37,181 nt of DNA from NCBI GenBank assembly GCA_023251945.1, contig JAHEXT010000004.1, forward strand, positions 1 to 37,181, in the 5' to 3' direction. Position numbers and translations under genes: made by a program. This DNA comes from Actinomycetes bacterium. GTDB lineage: Bacteria; Actinomycetota; Thermoleophilia; Gaiellales; Gaiellaceae. Position 1 is the stretch's first letter, and each line of letters starts with the position of its first letter. Below, in pieces: positions 1-7,747 of the stretch. The notes beneath the pieces are model-generated. The model did not search any database and was not told the DNA's origin. It saw nothing but the letters and a program-made list of their open reading frames with translations.

Positions 1-221
1 GCCGTTTGGGTGTCGCACGGGCGACCTGCTGTGCTCGTGCGCGTCTCGCGCCAGAAGATGCCGGTGCCGGGAACGCCGAGGGTCTTGGTGCGTCGCCCCG
101 TCGAGTGCATGGAGTAGCGCGCCCCGGGCACGCCCACAGATGCGCCGACGCCGCGCTTGGTGAGCGACAGCCGGAAAGGCCCGACCTTCTTCGAGCGTCG
201 CAGGCCGAGCCGGAACGCCAT
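1..221 (-). CDS. DUF4236-like protein, C-terminus truncated by window edge
   Basis: Reverse strand from ATG at 221 reads MAFRLGLRRSKKVGPFRLSLTKRGVGASVGVPGARYSMHSTGRRTKTLGVPGTGIFW, the DUF4236 pattern; start overlaps stop of the 221..739 gene (ATGA). Confidence 0.75.
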   Translation of the reverse strand, partial: MAFRLGLRRSKKVGPFRLSLTKRGVGASVGVPGARYSMHSTGRRTKTLGVPGTGIFWRETRTSTAGRPCDTQT

Positions 222-739
222 CAGCTCTCGCAGGCGACGCCGTCGCCGTCACGATCGAGGCTGCTGCTGTACCCGGGCTCCCCCGCGTACAGCGGCGCGG
301 CGCCCGCGGCGCGCACCGCGTCGCAGTTCGCGTAGTAGACGTTCGCTACGGTCGGTGGAGGAGCTGGCGCGGCCGTCGGGGGCGGCGTGGGTGCGGGAGT
401 CGTTGGAGGCAGGGTCGTCGCGACCGTGGTTGGCGGTGTCGTCGTTGGCGGCGGCAGCGTCGTTGTCGGCCTCGCGGTTGTTGTGCTCGCCCGGCCGGAG
501 ACGGTCGTGGTGCTGCCGTCGCGGTCGGTCGAGGGCTTCTGCTCAGGGGTAGTAGCTCGCAAGGTCACGCGCTCGGCCTTCTTGTCCTCGCCGTCTCCGA
601 GGCTGCCGATCAAGCCGATAGCGAGCAAGACCCAGAGCGTGATCGCCCACCAGCGCCGCCACCACGGCTTCGCGGGCGGGCCGCTCGGAGGCGGCACCGT
701 TGGCTGAGTGACTTCGGACATGCCCACACCTCCCACCAC
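221..739 (-). CDS. Membrane protein with C-terminal Excalibur calcium-binding domain
   Basis: N-terminal TM segment WWRRWWAITLWVLLAIGLIGSL, Pro/Thr linker, C-term YYANCDAVRAAGAAPLYAGEPGYSSSLDRDGDGVACES. Confidence 0.85.
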   Translation of the reverse strand: MVGGVGMSEVTQPTVPPPSGPPAKPWWRRWWAITLWVLLAIGLIGSLGDGEDKKAERVTLRATTPEQKPSTDRDGSTTTVSGRASTTTARPTTTLPPPTTTPPTTVATTLPPTTPAPTPPPTAAPAPPPTVANVYYANCDAVRAAGAAPLYAGEPGYSSSLDRDGDGVACES

Positions 740-882
740 CGTCGCGCGCCCAGCGCGACGTCCCCTCGACCAGCAGCACGCTACCGGCTCGGCTGGTGCT
801 CGGTCGAGAGGCGACTGGCGGGCCCGTCGGCCCCTGCACTCTTCTGCGGTAGGCGTCCCGGATACCGGACAAGGAGGAGCCC

Positions 883-987
883 GTGGGGCCGAGGGAAGAC
901 GAAGTCATCGTGGCGGCAATCGCAGTGGCGAAAGAGCTGCGAGCCTTGCTCGCTCAGCTCATCTCCGAGCTGATGCGGATGCGCTGA
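883..987 (+). CDS. Small 34-aa helical protein (VGPREDEVIVAAIAVAKELRALLAQLISELMRMR)
   Basis: GTG start preceded by AAGGAGGAGCCC; not in ORF track; 3' end overlaps 3' end of the repressor gene on the other strand. Confidence 0.45.
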   Translation: MGPREDEVIVAAIAVAKELRALLAQLISELMRMR

Positions 988-1468
988 CTTCTTGGACGAG
1001 TACCTCGAGCTCCGCCAGGCGAGCATGGATCTCGTCGATGAGGCGGACAAGGGCGGCGAGATCTGCAGGGGGGGTCTCGCCGCCGTCGGGGTGAGCCGAT
1101 CCTGTGGTGGTCTCGGCGTGATGGCTGCGGAAGTCGGGTTCTAGCGCTCGTGGTTCCTCGCCGCGAAGGAGTCGATCGATGCAGTCCGGCGCCCACCCCA
1201 GCGTCATGCACACAGCGGTCTTGGTGTTGTCGCTCGGGGTTGGAGCGACGATGAATCCGCGGTGCAACTGGCGGCGGCCGCTCTCGATCTGCCGCCATGT
1301 GGTTTCGGACACGCCCGCCTGATCGGCCGCAGCGCGCATGCTGCGGAGCTTCACCGCGCGGCGTCGGTGTTCGATGGCGACACCGACTCGTGCCCGCCAC
1401 TCGGCGACGTCGTTGGTCACGAGCCGATTCTCACCCGCGATTGTGCGTACTGCAAACCCCTGCAACAA
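959..1468 (-). CDS. XRE-type HTH protein, probable phage repressor (start may be GTG at 1420)
   Basis: WRARVGVAIEHRRRAVKLRSMRAAADQAGVSETTWRQIESGRRQ is HTH-like; divergent from 1588 gene. Confidence 0.7.
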   Translation of the reverse strand: MLQGFAVRTIAGENRLVTNDVAEWRARVGVAIEHRRRAVKLRSMRAAADQAGVSETTWRQIESGRRQLHRGFIVAPTPSDNTKTAVCMTLGWAPDCIDRLLRGEEPRALEPDFRSHHAETTTGSAHPDGGETPPADLAALVRLIDEIHARLAELEVLVQEVSASASARR

Positions 1469-1587
1469 CGCACGACTACGCAGTTACAAGGGTGAGATTC
1501 AGACATTGCGCAGGTCAGCGCTCATGTTATGCGTAGTGCGCCCCTCAGTGCTTGACAGTACGCAGCACTACGCAGTAGGTTCACGGC
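1469..1587. promoter_or_regulatory. Divergent promoter/operator region
   Basis: ACTACGCA elements at 1475-1484, 1567-1576 and (reverse) 1530-1537; TTGACA 1552-1557, N18, TAGGTT 1576-1581, GTG start at 1588. Confidence 0.65.
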
Positions 1588-1809
1588 GTGGCAGCAATCG
1601 ACCCAGCAGCCCTCCGCAAGGCCATGGACGGCGCCGGCGTCACCCGGGCGCGACTCGCCAACGAGGTCGGCCTCAGCCTCCAGTACGTCTGCGACATCAC
1701 GGCGGGGCGGCGCCTCCTCAAGCGCCGCCCCGACCTCCGTCGGCGGATCGCCGCAGCCCTGGACGTTCCGATCCACTGGATCGAGCGCCCCGAGGAGTTG
1801 GCGTCGTGA
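1588..1809 (+). CDS. Cro-like XRE HTH protein
   Basis: MAAIDPAALRKAMDGAGVTRARLANEVGLSLQYVCDITAGRRLLKRRPDLRRRIAAALDVP; GTG start. Confidence 0.75.
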   Translation: MAAIDPAALRKAMDGAGVTRARLANEVGLSLQYVCDITAGRRLLKRRPDLRRRIAAALDVPIHWIERPEELAS

Positions 1810-2225
1810 CGGGGCGGGTGGTGTTGGAGGTACCGACGGAGGGCATTGCCCGGTCGGTGGCGGACACGGTGGTGTCGTGGCTGCGGGAGCAGCGCACCGA
1901 GGTTGTGGCCCCGAAGCTCGCGTTGACTCCGACGGAAGCCGCGGAGGCCCTGTCGTTGTCGCGCACGACGGTCTACGAGCTGATCCGCAACGGCACCCTG
2001 CCTGTGGTCAGGGTGGGCCGCCGGATGCTGCTGCCGGTCCGGGCCCTGGATGAGTGGCTGGCCGTCCGGTCAGCGGTGATGTTGCCCGCGTCTGCGTCCG
2101 TTCCCCTGCCTTCACCACCTGGCGGGCGCGGCGCGGGCAACCAAGAGGCCGCCGTGTCTCTCCCTGCGGGAGGGGAAGCCCGCGGGGAGAGCACGACGCC
2201 GCCGGCCGGAGGCCTCGGATGCTGA
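1806..2225 (+). CDS. Excisionase-family (HTH_17/MerR-like) DNA-binding protein
   Basis: LTPTEAAEALSLSRTTVYELIRNGTLPVVRVGRRMLLPVRALDEWL; GTG start overlapping upstream stop; second half of track ORF 1338..2225. Confidence 0.8.
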   Translation: MTGRVVLEVPTEGIARSVADTVVSWLREQRTEVVAPKLALTPTEAAEALSLSRTTVYELIRNGTLPVVRVGRRMLLPVRALDEWLAVRSAVMLPASASVPLPSPPGGRGAGNQEAAVSLPAGGEARGESTTPPAGGLGC

Positions 2226-2626
2226 TCGGCGGGTTCGTGTCGTCTCATGAGCTTCTCAGCTGTCCGCTCGAGGGGCCTTCGTGGATGCTGCACGAGGCGC
2301 AGCCCGCGACGTACGGGCCGCCGACCGCGGCGGAGATGCTCGGCCAGCTCGGCGCAGCGGAGGAACTCGCTGCCCGACTGATGTGTGCTCGGTGGGCTCG
2401 GGTGGCGGACTGCCGCCGGTCGGGCGCGTCGTGGGAACAGATCGGCGCGGTCCTCGACATGACCGCGGCCGAGGCGTGCATCCGGTTCCGCGACTGGATC
2501 GAGCGGGGCCGGGCAGCGACTGATCTCGTGCTCTATCCGGCCTATCTCGACCGTCTGGCTGTGGAAGACCCTGGCATGGATGCCGCCGCGACGCCCGAGG
2601 GCGTCGCGGCTGATTCGTCGTCCTGA
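2219..2626 (+). CDS. Hypothetical protein with sigma-like HTH (WEQIGAVLDMTAAEACIRFRDWI)
   Basis: ATG at 2219 overlaps upstream stop; in frame with track ORF 2054..2626. Confidence 0.6.
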   Translation: MLIGGFVSSHELLSCPLEGPSWMLHEAQPATYGPPTAAEMLGQLGAAEELAARLMCARWARVADCRRSGASWEQIGAVLDMTAAEACIRFRDWIERGRAATDLVLYPAYLDRLAVEDPGMDAAATPEGVAADSSS

Positions 2627-2703
2627 CCGTTCCGGCCCCCGTCTTGAGCGGGGTGCCTGCTGGCCCGAAACGGAATGCCATGCGTGGAGTTACACAGCTG
2701 TTG

Positions 2704-2738
2704 GGCGGCGCCCCGGAGGGTGCTTCCGGGGCGCCGCC
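2704..2738 (+). terminator. 14-bp perfect hairpin, terminator or attenuator candidate
   Basis: GGCGGCGCCCCGGA-gggtgct-TCCGGGGCGCCGCC; no U-tract. Confidence 0.5.
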
Positions 2739-2777
2739 GGTGGAGCCCGAGGACCGGAGGCTCCGACGGGCAGGTAA

Positions 2778-2833
2778 CCGGACCGGTCACCCGCCGCGTG
2801 GCCTCTGGTGCACGGTGACGGCCGCGGCCGTCG
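2778..2833 (+). repeat. 56-bp direct repeat copy 1 (copy 2 at 2957..3012)
   Basis: ccggaccggtcacccgccgcgtggcctctggtgc[a/g]cggtgacggccgcggc[c/t]gtcg; two mismatches. Confidence 0.9.
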
Positions 2834-2934
2834 CGTGCCCCGACTGCGGGTCGAGCGAAGTCGAGGTCGATGACCCGCGCCCCGGGGAGCACATCTGCCG
2901 CGAGTGCGGCGCCTGGATCGGCGACCCGACATGA
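2815..2934 (+). CDS. Small zinc-ribbon protein (CPDCGSSEVEVDDPRPGEHICRECGAWIGD)
   Basis: Two CxxC motifs; possible GTG start at 2815 or an upstream start (track ORF from 2644). Confidence 0.5.
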   Translation: MTAAAVACPDCGSSEVEVDDPRPGEHICRECGAWIGDPT

Positions 2935-3128
2935 CCGACACGCCCGCCGGCGACACCCGGACCGGTCACCCGCCGCGTGGCCTCTGGTGCGCGGTGACGG
3001 CCGCGGCTGTCGGCGGGGCGTGCGCGTTCGGCTGGTGGTCGTCGCGTTCACCGGCCCTGTTCGCAGCGGGTGTCGCCGCGGCGTTCGTGGCGGGCGCAGC
3101 CGCGGAATCCGCTGACAACGGCACGTAG
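2931..3128 (+). CDS. Small membrane protein
   Basis: ATG at 2931 overlaps upstream stop; two hydrophobic segments (TAAAVGGACAFGWW, ALFAAGVAAAFVAGAAA). Confidence 0.55.
   Translation: MTDTPAGDTRTGHPPRGLWCAVTAAAVGGACAFGWWSSRSPALFAAGVAAAFVAGAAAESADNGT
2957..3012 (+). repeat. 56-bp direct repeat copy 2
   Basis: See copy 1; offset 179 bp. Confidence 0.9.
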
Positions 3129-3148
3129 CCCAGACCCAGGGAGGACCC

Positions 3149-3526
3149 ATGAGTATCGATCCTGAGACCGGCGAGATCCTCGACGTCGACCGGTTCCCGT
3201 TCGCGGCGTGGCTGCAAGACCTCCGCCACGGCGCCGCGCACGCGGAACTCACCGACGCTCTCGTCGAACTCGTCGCCGCGGTCCAAACGACCGGTAAGGC
3301 CGGCGAGCTGCGCCTGACGGTGAAGGTACGGCCGTCGGACCAGCACGTCACGCAGGTGATCGTCACCGACGACGTCGAGGTGAAAGCCCCGAAGCCGACA
3401 CGTCCGATCTCGCTGTTCTTCGTGGACGAGGCACACAACCTCACCCGCGAAGACCCGTTCCAGCAGCGACTCCCGCTGCGAGATGTCCCGCCGCAGACCC
3501 GCGCGGGACTGAAGGAGGCACAGTGA
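3149..3526 (+). CDS. Conserved-type phage early protein
   Basis: SD GGGAGG upstream; precedes DUF2303. Confidence 0.65.
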   Translation: MSIDPETGEILDVDRFPFAAWLQDLRHGAAHAELTDALVELVAAVQTTGKAGELRLTVKVRPSDQHVTQVIVTDDVEVKAPKPTRPISLFFVDEAHNLTREDPFQQRLPLRDVPPQTRAGLKEAQ

Positions 3527-4353
3527 CCGACCAGATCACCCAGACACCCGAGGCGCAGATCGTGGCGGATCTCGCCCAACGCGCGGCCGACCCGCACCCG
3601 CTCTCCGATGGCGTGTGGGGAGTCGTCCTCGCCGGCGACGCCCGCCACGACCTCATCGACGTCGAGCCGCACCTCGCTCACCCGCGCCGCAAGCGCGGCA
3701 CGATCAGCGTGGACCGGCCCGTGTCCCTCGCCGCGTACGTGAACGCCCATTCGGGGCCCGGCACCGCGCTGTACGCCGACCAGCGCCGCCTCCGTGTCGT
3801 CGCGGTCCTCAACGACCATGTCCCCGAAGGCGACGTGAGCTGTCCCGGCTTCGGTGACTACAGGGCGGTGCTCGACCTGCTGCCGACCCCGGAGTGGACG
3901 GCGTGGCGGACCGCGTCGGGCAAGTGGATGGGCCAGGAAGACTTCGCGGACTTCGTCGAGGAACACGTCGACGACGTCGTGACACCGCCGGGCGCTGACC
4001 TTCTGGAACTGGCCCGCACGTTCGAGGCGACGAAGGGAGCGCAGTTCCGGTCCGCTGTGCGACTCGACTCGGGGCAGCGTCAACTCACGTACTCCGAGAC
4101 GATCGACGCCAGGGCGGGCCAGAGCGGCCAGGTCGTGATCCCGGAGCGGTTCACGTTGGGCCTCGCGCCGTTCGACGGCGTCGACGCGTACCGCATCGAG
4201 GCTCGGCTCCGCTACCGGATCGGTGAAGGGGCGTTGCGCCTCGCGTTCGTGCTCGACCACGCGGACCGGGTGCAGCGCTGCGCGTTCGACGACGTGGTGC
4301 AGACCGTCGAGGCGGACACGGCCCGACCCGTGTTCTTCGGGACGCCGCGATGA
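3523..4353 (+). CDS. DUF2303 family protein
   Basis: Family-like sequence (HPRRKRGTISVDRPVSLAAYVNAH, LRYRIGEGALRLAFVLDHADRV); beside exonuclease/RecT. Confidence 0.8.
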   Translation: MTDQITQTPEAQIVADLAQRAADPHPLSDGVWGVVLAGDARHDLIDVEPHLAHPRRKRGTISVDRPVSLAAYVNAHSGPGTALYADQRRLRVVAVLNDHVPEGDVSCPGFGDYRAVLDLLPTPEWTAWRTASGKWMGQEDFADFVEEHVDDVVTPPGADLLELARTFEATKGAQFRSAVRLDSGQRQLTYSETIDARAGQSGQVVIPERFTLGLAPFDGVDAYRIEARLRYRIGEGALRLAFVLDHADRVQRCAFDDVVQTVEADTARPVFFGTPR

Positions 4354-5405
4354 CCGGATCGGAGGTCCTCCAGAACACGCGAGTCCTCGCGACGGTCACC
4401 TCCTACGACGACCGGGAAGCGTGGCTGGCCGCACGCCGGTCGGGTGTCGGTGCGTCGGACGCCGCAGCGATCTGCGGTCTCGACGCATGGCGGTCTCCGA
4501 TGGCGGTGTGGCTCGACAAGGTCGGTCTCGGCGACGACACGGAGAACGCCGCGATGCGGTGGGGTCAGCGGCTCGAAGGCGTCGTCGCCGACGAGGTCGC
4601 CGAGCAGCACCCCGAGCTGTCTCTGAGCGCACCGGTGGGGATCTACCAGCACGCGACGCACGACTGGATGCTCGCGTCGCCCGACCGGATCGTCGCTCTC
4701 GCCGACGCGCCGGGCGAGCCGCGGGCGCTACTGGAGATCAAGACCGCAGGCCAGTACGTCGCGGACAAGTGGGCCGACGGTGTGCCCGACGCCTACCAGG
4801 TGCAGGTCCAGCATCAGCTAGCGGTCTGCGGTCTCGACCGGGCGTGGGTCGCTGTGCTGATCGGGGGCCGCGACTACCGGACGTTAGAGGTCGCACGCGA
4901 CGACGCGGCACTCGACGCGCTCATCGACATCGAGCAGGAGTTTTGGGAGGGACACGTCCTCACCGGTGAGCCTCCGCCGGTAGATGGTCACGAGTCCACG
5001 ACGGATGCCCTCAAGCGTCTCTACGCCGACGCTCGGGCCGACACCGAAGTCGATCTCCCCGCCGACGCGCGAGACCTCCTCGACCGTCTCCGCCTCGCGA
5101 AGGCTGAACGGAAAGCTGTCGAGGACACGGTCGGCGAGCTCGAGAACCAGCTGAGAGCGTGGCTCGGCACCGCGACCGCCGGGACGCTCGACGGTCGTCA
5201 GGTCGTGACGTGGAAGCCGTTCGGGCAAGGCCGTGTCGACGAAGACCGTTTCGCCGCGGCGCAGCCCGATGTCGTCGCCGGGTACCGGCGGACCGTCGAG
5301 GTCGTCGATTGGGACGTTCTCGCCGCGGAGCAGCCCGAGCTCGTCAAGCCGTACAGGAACCGGCCGCCTCGGCGCCTGGTCGTGAAGAAGGAGGCGTACC
5401 GGTGA
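4350..5405 (+). CDS. YqaJ-type viral recombinase / exonuclease
   Basis: REAWLAARRSGVGASDAAAICGL, ALLEIKTAG, YQVQVQHQLAV motifs. Confidence 0.88.
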   Translation: MTGSEVLQNTRVLATVTSYDDREAWLAARRSGVGASDAAAICGLDAWRSPMAVWLDKVGLGDDTENAAMRWGQRLEGVVADEVAEQHPELSLSAPVGIYQHATHDWMLASPDRIVALADAPGEPRALLEIKTAGQYVADKWADGVPDAYQVQVQHQLAVCGLDRAWVAVLIGGRDYRTLEVARDDAALDALIDIEQEFWEGHVLTGEPPPVDGHESTTDALKRLYADARADTEVDLPADARDLLDRLRLAKAERKAVEDTVGELENQLRAWLGTATAGTLDGRQVVTWKPFGQGRVDEDRFAAAQPDVVAGYRRTVEVVDWDVLAAEQPELVKPYRNRPPRRLVVKKEAYR

Positions 5406-6280
5406 GTGAACTCGCAGGCAAGATCGCGAAGCGTGGCCGTGCCGCGTCGAGCCCGGCCCGCAAGACCGGTGGCGGCGCGCCGAGGACGGTCTACGACCTC
5501 ATCGAGCAGCAGAAGGCCGAGATCGCCCGGGCGCTGCCGGCGCACATGACCGCGGACCGCTTCGCCCGCATCGTGCTCACCGAGTGTCGCCGGACCCCGA
5601 ACCTCCTCGCGTGCACGCCGCAGTCGCTGCTCGGCGCCGTGATGCTCTCCGCCCAGCTCGGCCTCGAGCCCGGCCCGCTCGGCCACTGCTACCTCATCCC
5701 GTTCCGCAACAAGGGTGTCCTCGAGGTGCAGTGGATCCTCGGCTACCGCGGGATGATCGACCTCGCCCGCCGGAGCGGCCGGATCGAGAGCATCGTCGCT
5801 CACGACGTCCTGGAGAACGACGAGTTCGACTTCGAGTACGGGCTCGATGAGACGCTCAGGCACCGGCCCGCGCTCGCGGGGCGCGGCGAAGCGATCGCGT
5901 ACTACGCGCTGGCCCGCTTCAGCGGCGGCGGACACGCGTTCATCGTGCTGTCACGCGACGACGTGGAGCAGTACCGCGGGCGTTCCAAGGCCAAGGACAG
6001 CGGTCCGTGGGTCACCGACTACGACGCCATGGCCCGCAAGACCGCGATCCGGCGGTTGGCTCCGTACCTGCCGCTGACGGTCGAGGCAGCGCACGCCCTG
6101 TCGGTCGACGAGGCGGTCCGCACCGACCTCGGAGCCGAGGTCCTCGAGTTCCAGCCGGCTGGTGACGTGATCGACGTCGAAGGCGAACCTGCCGCCGAGC
6201 AGTCCGAGGAGCAGGCCGACACGTCCGCTGAGGCGCCTGCGGTGCCCGGTGACGGGCAGCAGAGCATCACAGAGACGTGA
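5402..6280 (+). CDS. recT: RecT-family single-strand annealing protein
   Basis: MLSAQLGLEPGPLGHCYLIPFRNKGVLEVQWILGYRGMIDLARRSG; GTG start at 5402. Confidence 0.9.
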   Translation: MSELAGKIAKRGRAASSPARKTGGGAPRTVYDLIEQQKAEIARALPAHMTADRFARIVLTECRRTPNLLACTPQSLLGAVMLSAQLGLEPGPLGHCYLIPFRNKGVLEVQWILGYRGMIDLARRSGRIESIVAHDVLENDEFDFEYGLDETLRHRPALAGRGEAIAYYALARFSGGGHAFIVLSRDDVEQYRGRSKAKDSGPWVTDYDAMARKTAIRRLAPYLPLTVEAAHALSVDEAVRTDLGAEVLEFQPAGDVIDVEGEPAAEQSEEQADTSAEAPAVPGDGQQSITET

Positions 6281-6654
6281 GCATGACGGTCGGGGCCGGG
6301 CAGGCGTCGCTGTTCGACGAGCAGCGCACACGGGTCCGCGCGGCTCGCGTGCGGCGCCGCGACGGCATGACCCGGGCCGATGAGCACGCGGACAGCCAGT
6401 GGAGGGCCGACGCGTGGGCGTGGCTCGGCGCCTATCTGCGTACGCATCCGACGTTCTTCGCTGACGACGCCTGGCCGGCGGGCTGCCCGCGGCCGCGAGA
6501 AGCGAGAGCGTTCGGGCCGCTCGTGCTACGCGCCGCGCGCGAAGGCCTGATCCGCAAGACCGGCACGTTCCGAGCGCGTACGTCGGGGAACCTCACCCCC
6601 GCGCCCGTGTGGGAATCCCTCGTGTACGACCCTGCCGGGGCGGTGGCGTCGTGA
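6277..6654 (+). CDS. Hypothetical phage early protein
   Basis: Tightly packed ORF between recT and replication gene; GTG start. Confidence 0.6.
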   Translation: MSMTVGAGQASLFDEQRTRVRAARVRRRDGMTRADEHADSQWRADAWAWLGAYLRTHPTFFADDAWPAGCPRPREARAFGPLVLRAAREGLIRKTGTFRARTSGNLTPAPVWESLVYDPAGAVAS

Positions 6655-7511
6655 CCTGGGTCAAGCTCAACGACGCGTTCCCGGACCACCCGAAGGTTCT
6701 CGAGGCCGGCGACCAGGCCGCCTGGTTGTTCGTCTCCGGACTCTGCTACTCCTCGAAGCATCTCACGGACGGCGTGATCCCCCATGCCGTCCTACGGCGC
6801 CTCACGGGACTGTCTCGGCCGGAGCAGCTCGCTGCCCGACTCGTCGATGTTGGCCTCTGGGACGAGATAGCGGACGGCTGGCGGATCCACGACTACGAGA
6901 CCCACCAGCGCACCCGCGCCGAGGTCGAACAGGACCGCGCGAGGACTCGCGGCCGCGTCGCGAAGCACCGCCAGGCGACACGATCGGGTAACAGCGTTAC
7001 ACCGCCGCCGGGCAACGGCGTTACACCACCGCGCGGTAACGGCGGGGTAACGCGACCAGATACAGATACAGATACAGATACAGATACAGATACAGATACA
7101 GAGAAGAACACTCTTGCGTCGCCGCATGGCGACGCGGGAGAGACCGGCGCGCTCGACGGCCTCAACGAGGTGCTCGCCGACGTACTCGGCTACGCCCCTT
7201 CGACGCGATCCGAGCACGGCGCGTGGGACGCTGCGCTACGCCAACTCGCCGACGTCGGCGCTACACCGGGCGAGATCCGCGCCCGTGCTGCACGCTGGTC
7301 GCTGCTGTACCCGTCGGCCCGGCTGACGCCACACGCTCTCGCCCGGCGGTGGGGCGAGCTCGCAGCCCCGGCGCCCGCACTCGCCCTCGTCGAGCAGCCG
7401 CGGTGCGAGCTGTGCGGCGGATCGACCTGGATCACCGAACCGGAAGACGGCGACGGTGTGGTGCGCTGCCCGGACTGCTGGCCCGCGCACGCAGAAGCAG
7501 CCGCCCGATGA
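6651..7511 (+). CDS. Phage replication initiator-like protein with repeat linker and C-terminal zinc ribbon
   Basis: VTWVKLNDAFPDHPKVLEAGDQAAWLFVSGLCYSSKHLTDGVIP N-terminus, (DT)n linker, CELCGG..RCPDCW; GTG at 6651. Confidence 0.75.
   Translation: MTWVKLNDAFPDHPKVLEAGDQAAWLFVSGLCYSSKHLTDGVIPHAVLRRLTGLSRPEQLAARLVDVGLWDEIADGWRIHDYETHQRTRAEVEQDRARTRGRVAKHRQATRSGNSVTPPPGNGVTPPRGNGGVTRPDTDTDTDTDTDTDTEKNTLASPHGDAGETGALDGLNEVLADVLGYAPSTRSEHGAWDAALRQLADVGATPGEIRARAARWSLLYPSARLTPHALARRWGELAAPAPALALVEQPRCELCGGSTWITEPEDGDGVVRCPDCWPAHAEAAAR
6987..7102 (+). repeat. Three 24-bp iteron-like repeats plus seven CAGATA hexamers
   Basis: GGTAACAGCGTTACACC 6987, GGCAACGGCGTTACACC 7011, GGTAACGGCGGGGTAAC 7035; CAGATA x7 at 7057-7098. 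Confidence 0.9.
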
Positions 7512-7747
7512 TGTGCGCGCGGTACCTCGCCGCGACCGCGAGAGCGCACGGCTACCGGGCACGCGCGACTGAGCGTCGCCAGGCCGCCGACGTTCACCGC
7601 CGGCTCGGCTTCGCCGTCGCGGTCCTGCCCGGCCGGTGCGGTTGCGGCACCAGCGTGGTCCTGTACAGGGAGCCGTCAGGCCGGATGTTCTGGGCCCGGG
7701 CCGACACCGGACGGCCCTGCGATTGCGACCACGGAGCAGGCGCGTGA
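7508..7747 (+). CDS. Hypothetical protein with Cys motifs
   Basis: ATG at 7508 overlapping upstream stop; GRCGCGTSVVLYREPSGRMFWARADTGRPCDCD. Confidence 0.55.
   Translation: MMCARYLAATARAHGYRARATERRQAADVHRRLGFAVAVLPGRCGCGTSVVLYREPSGRMFWARADTGRPCDCDHGAGA

Noticed and set aside
2542-4260. Minus-strand ORF of 572 aa
   Set aside because: Antisense to DUF2303 and neighbours; Arg/Ser/Pro-rich, spurious.
7057-7102. CRISPR-like array
   Set aside because: Uninterrupted 6-bp units without spacers; a microsatellite in a coding region.
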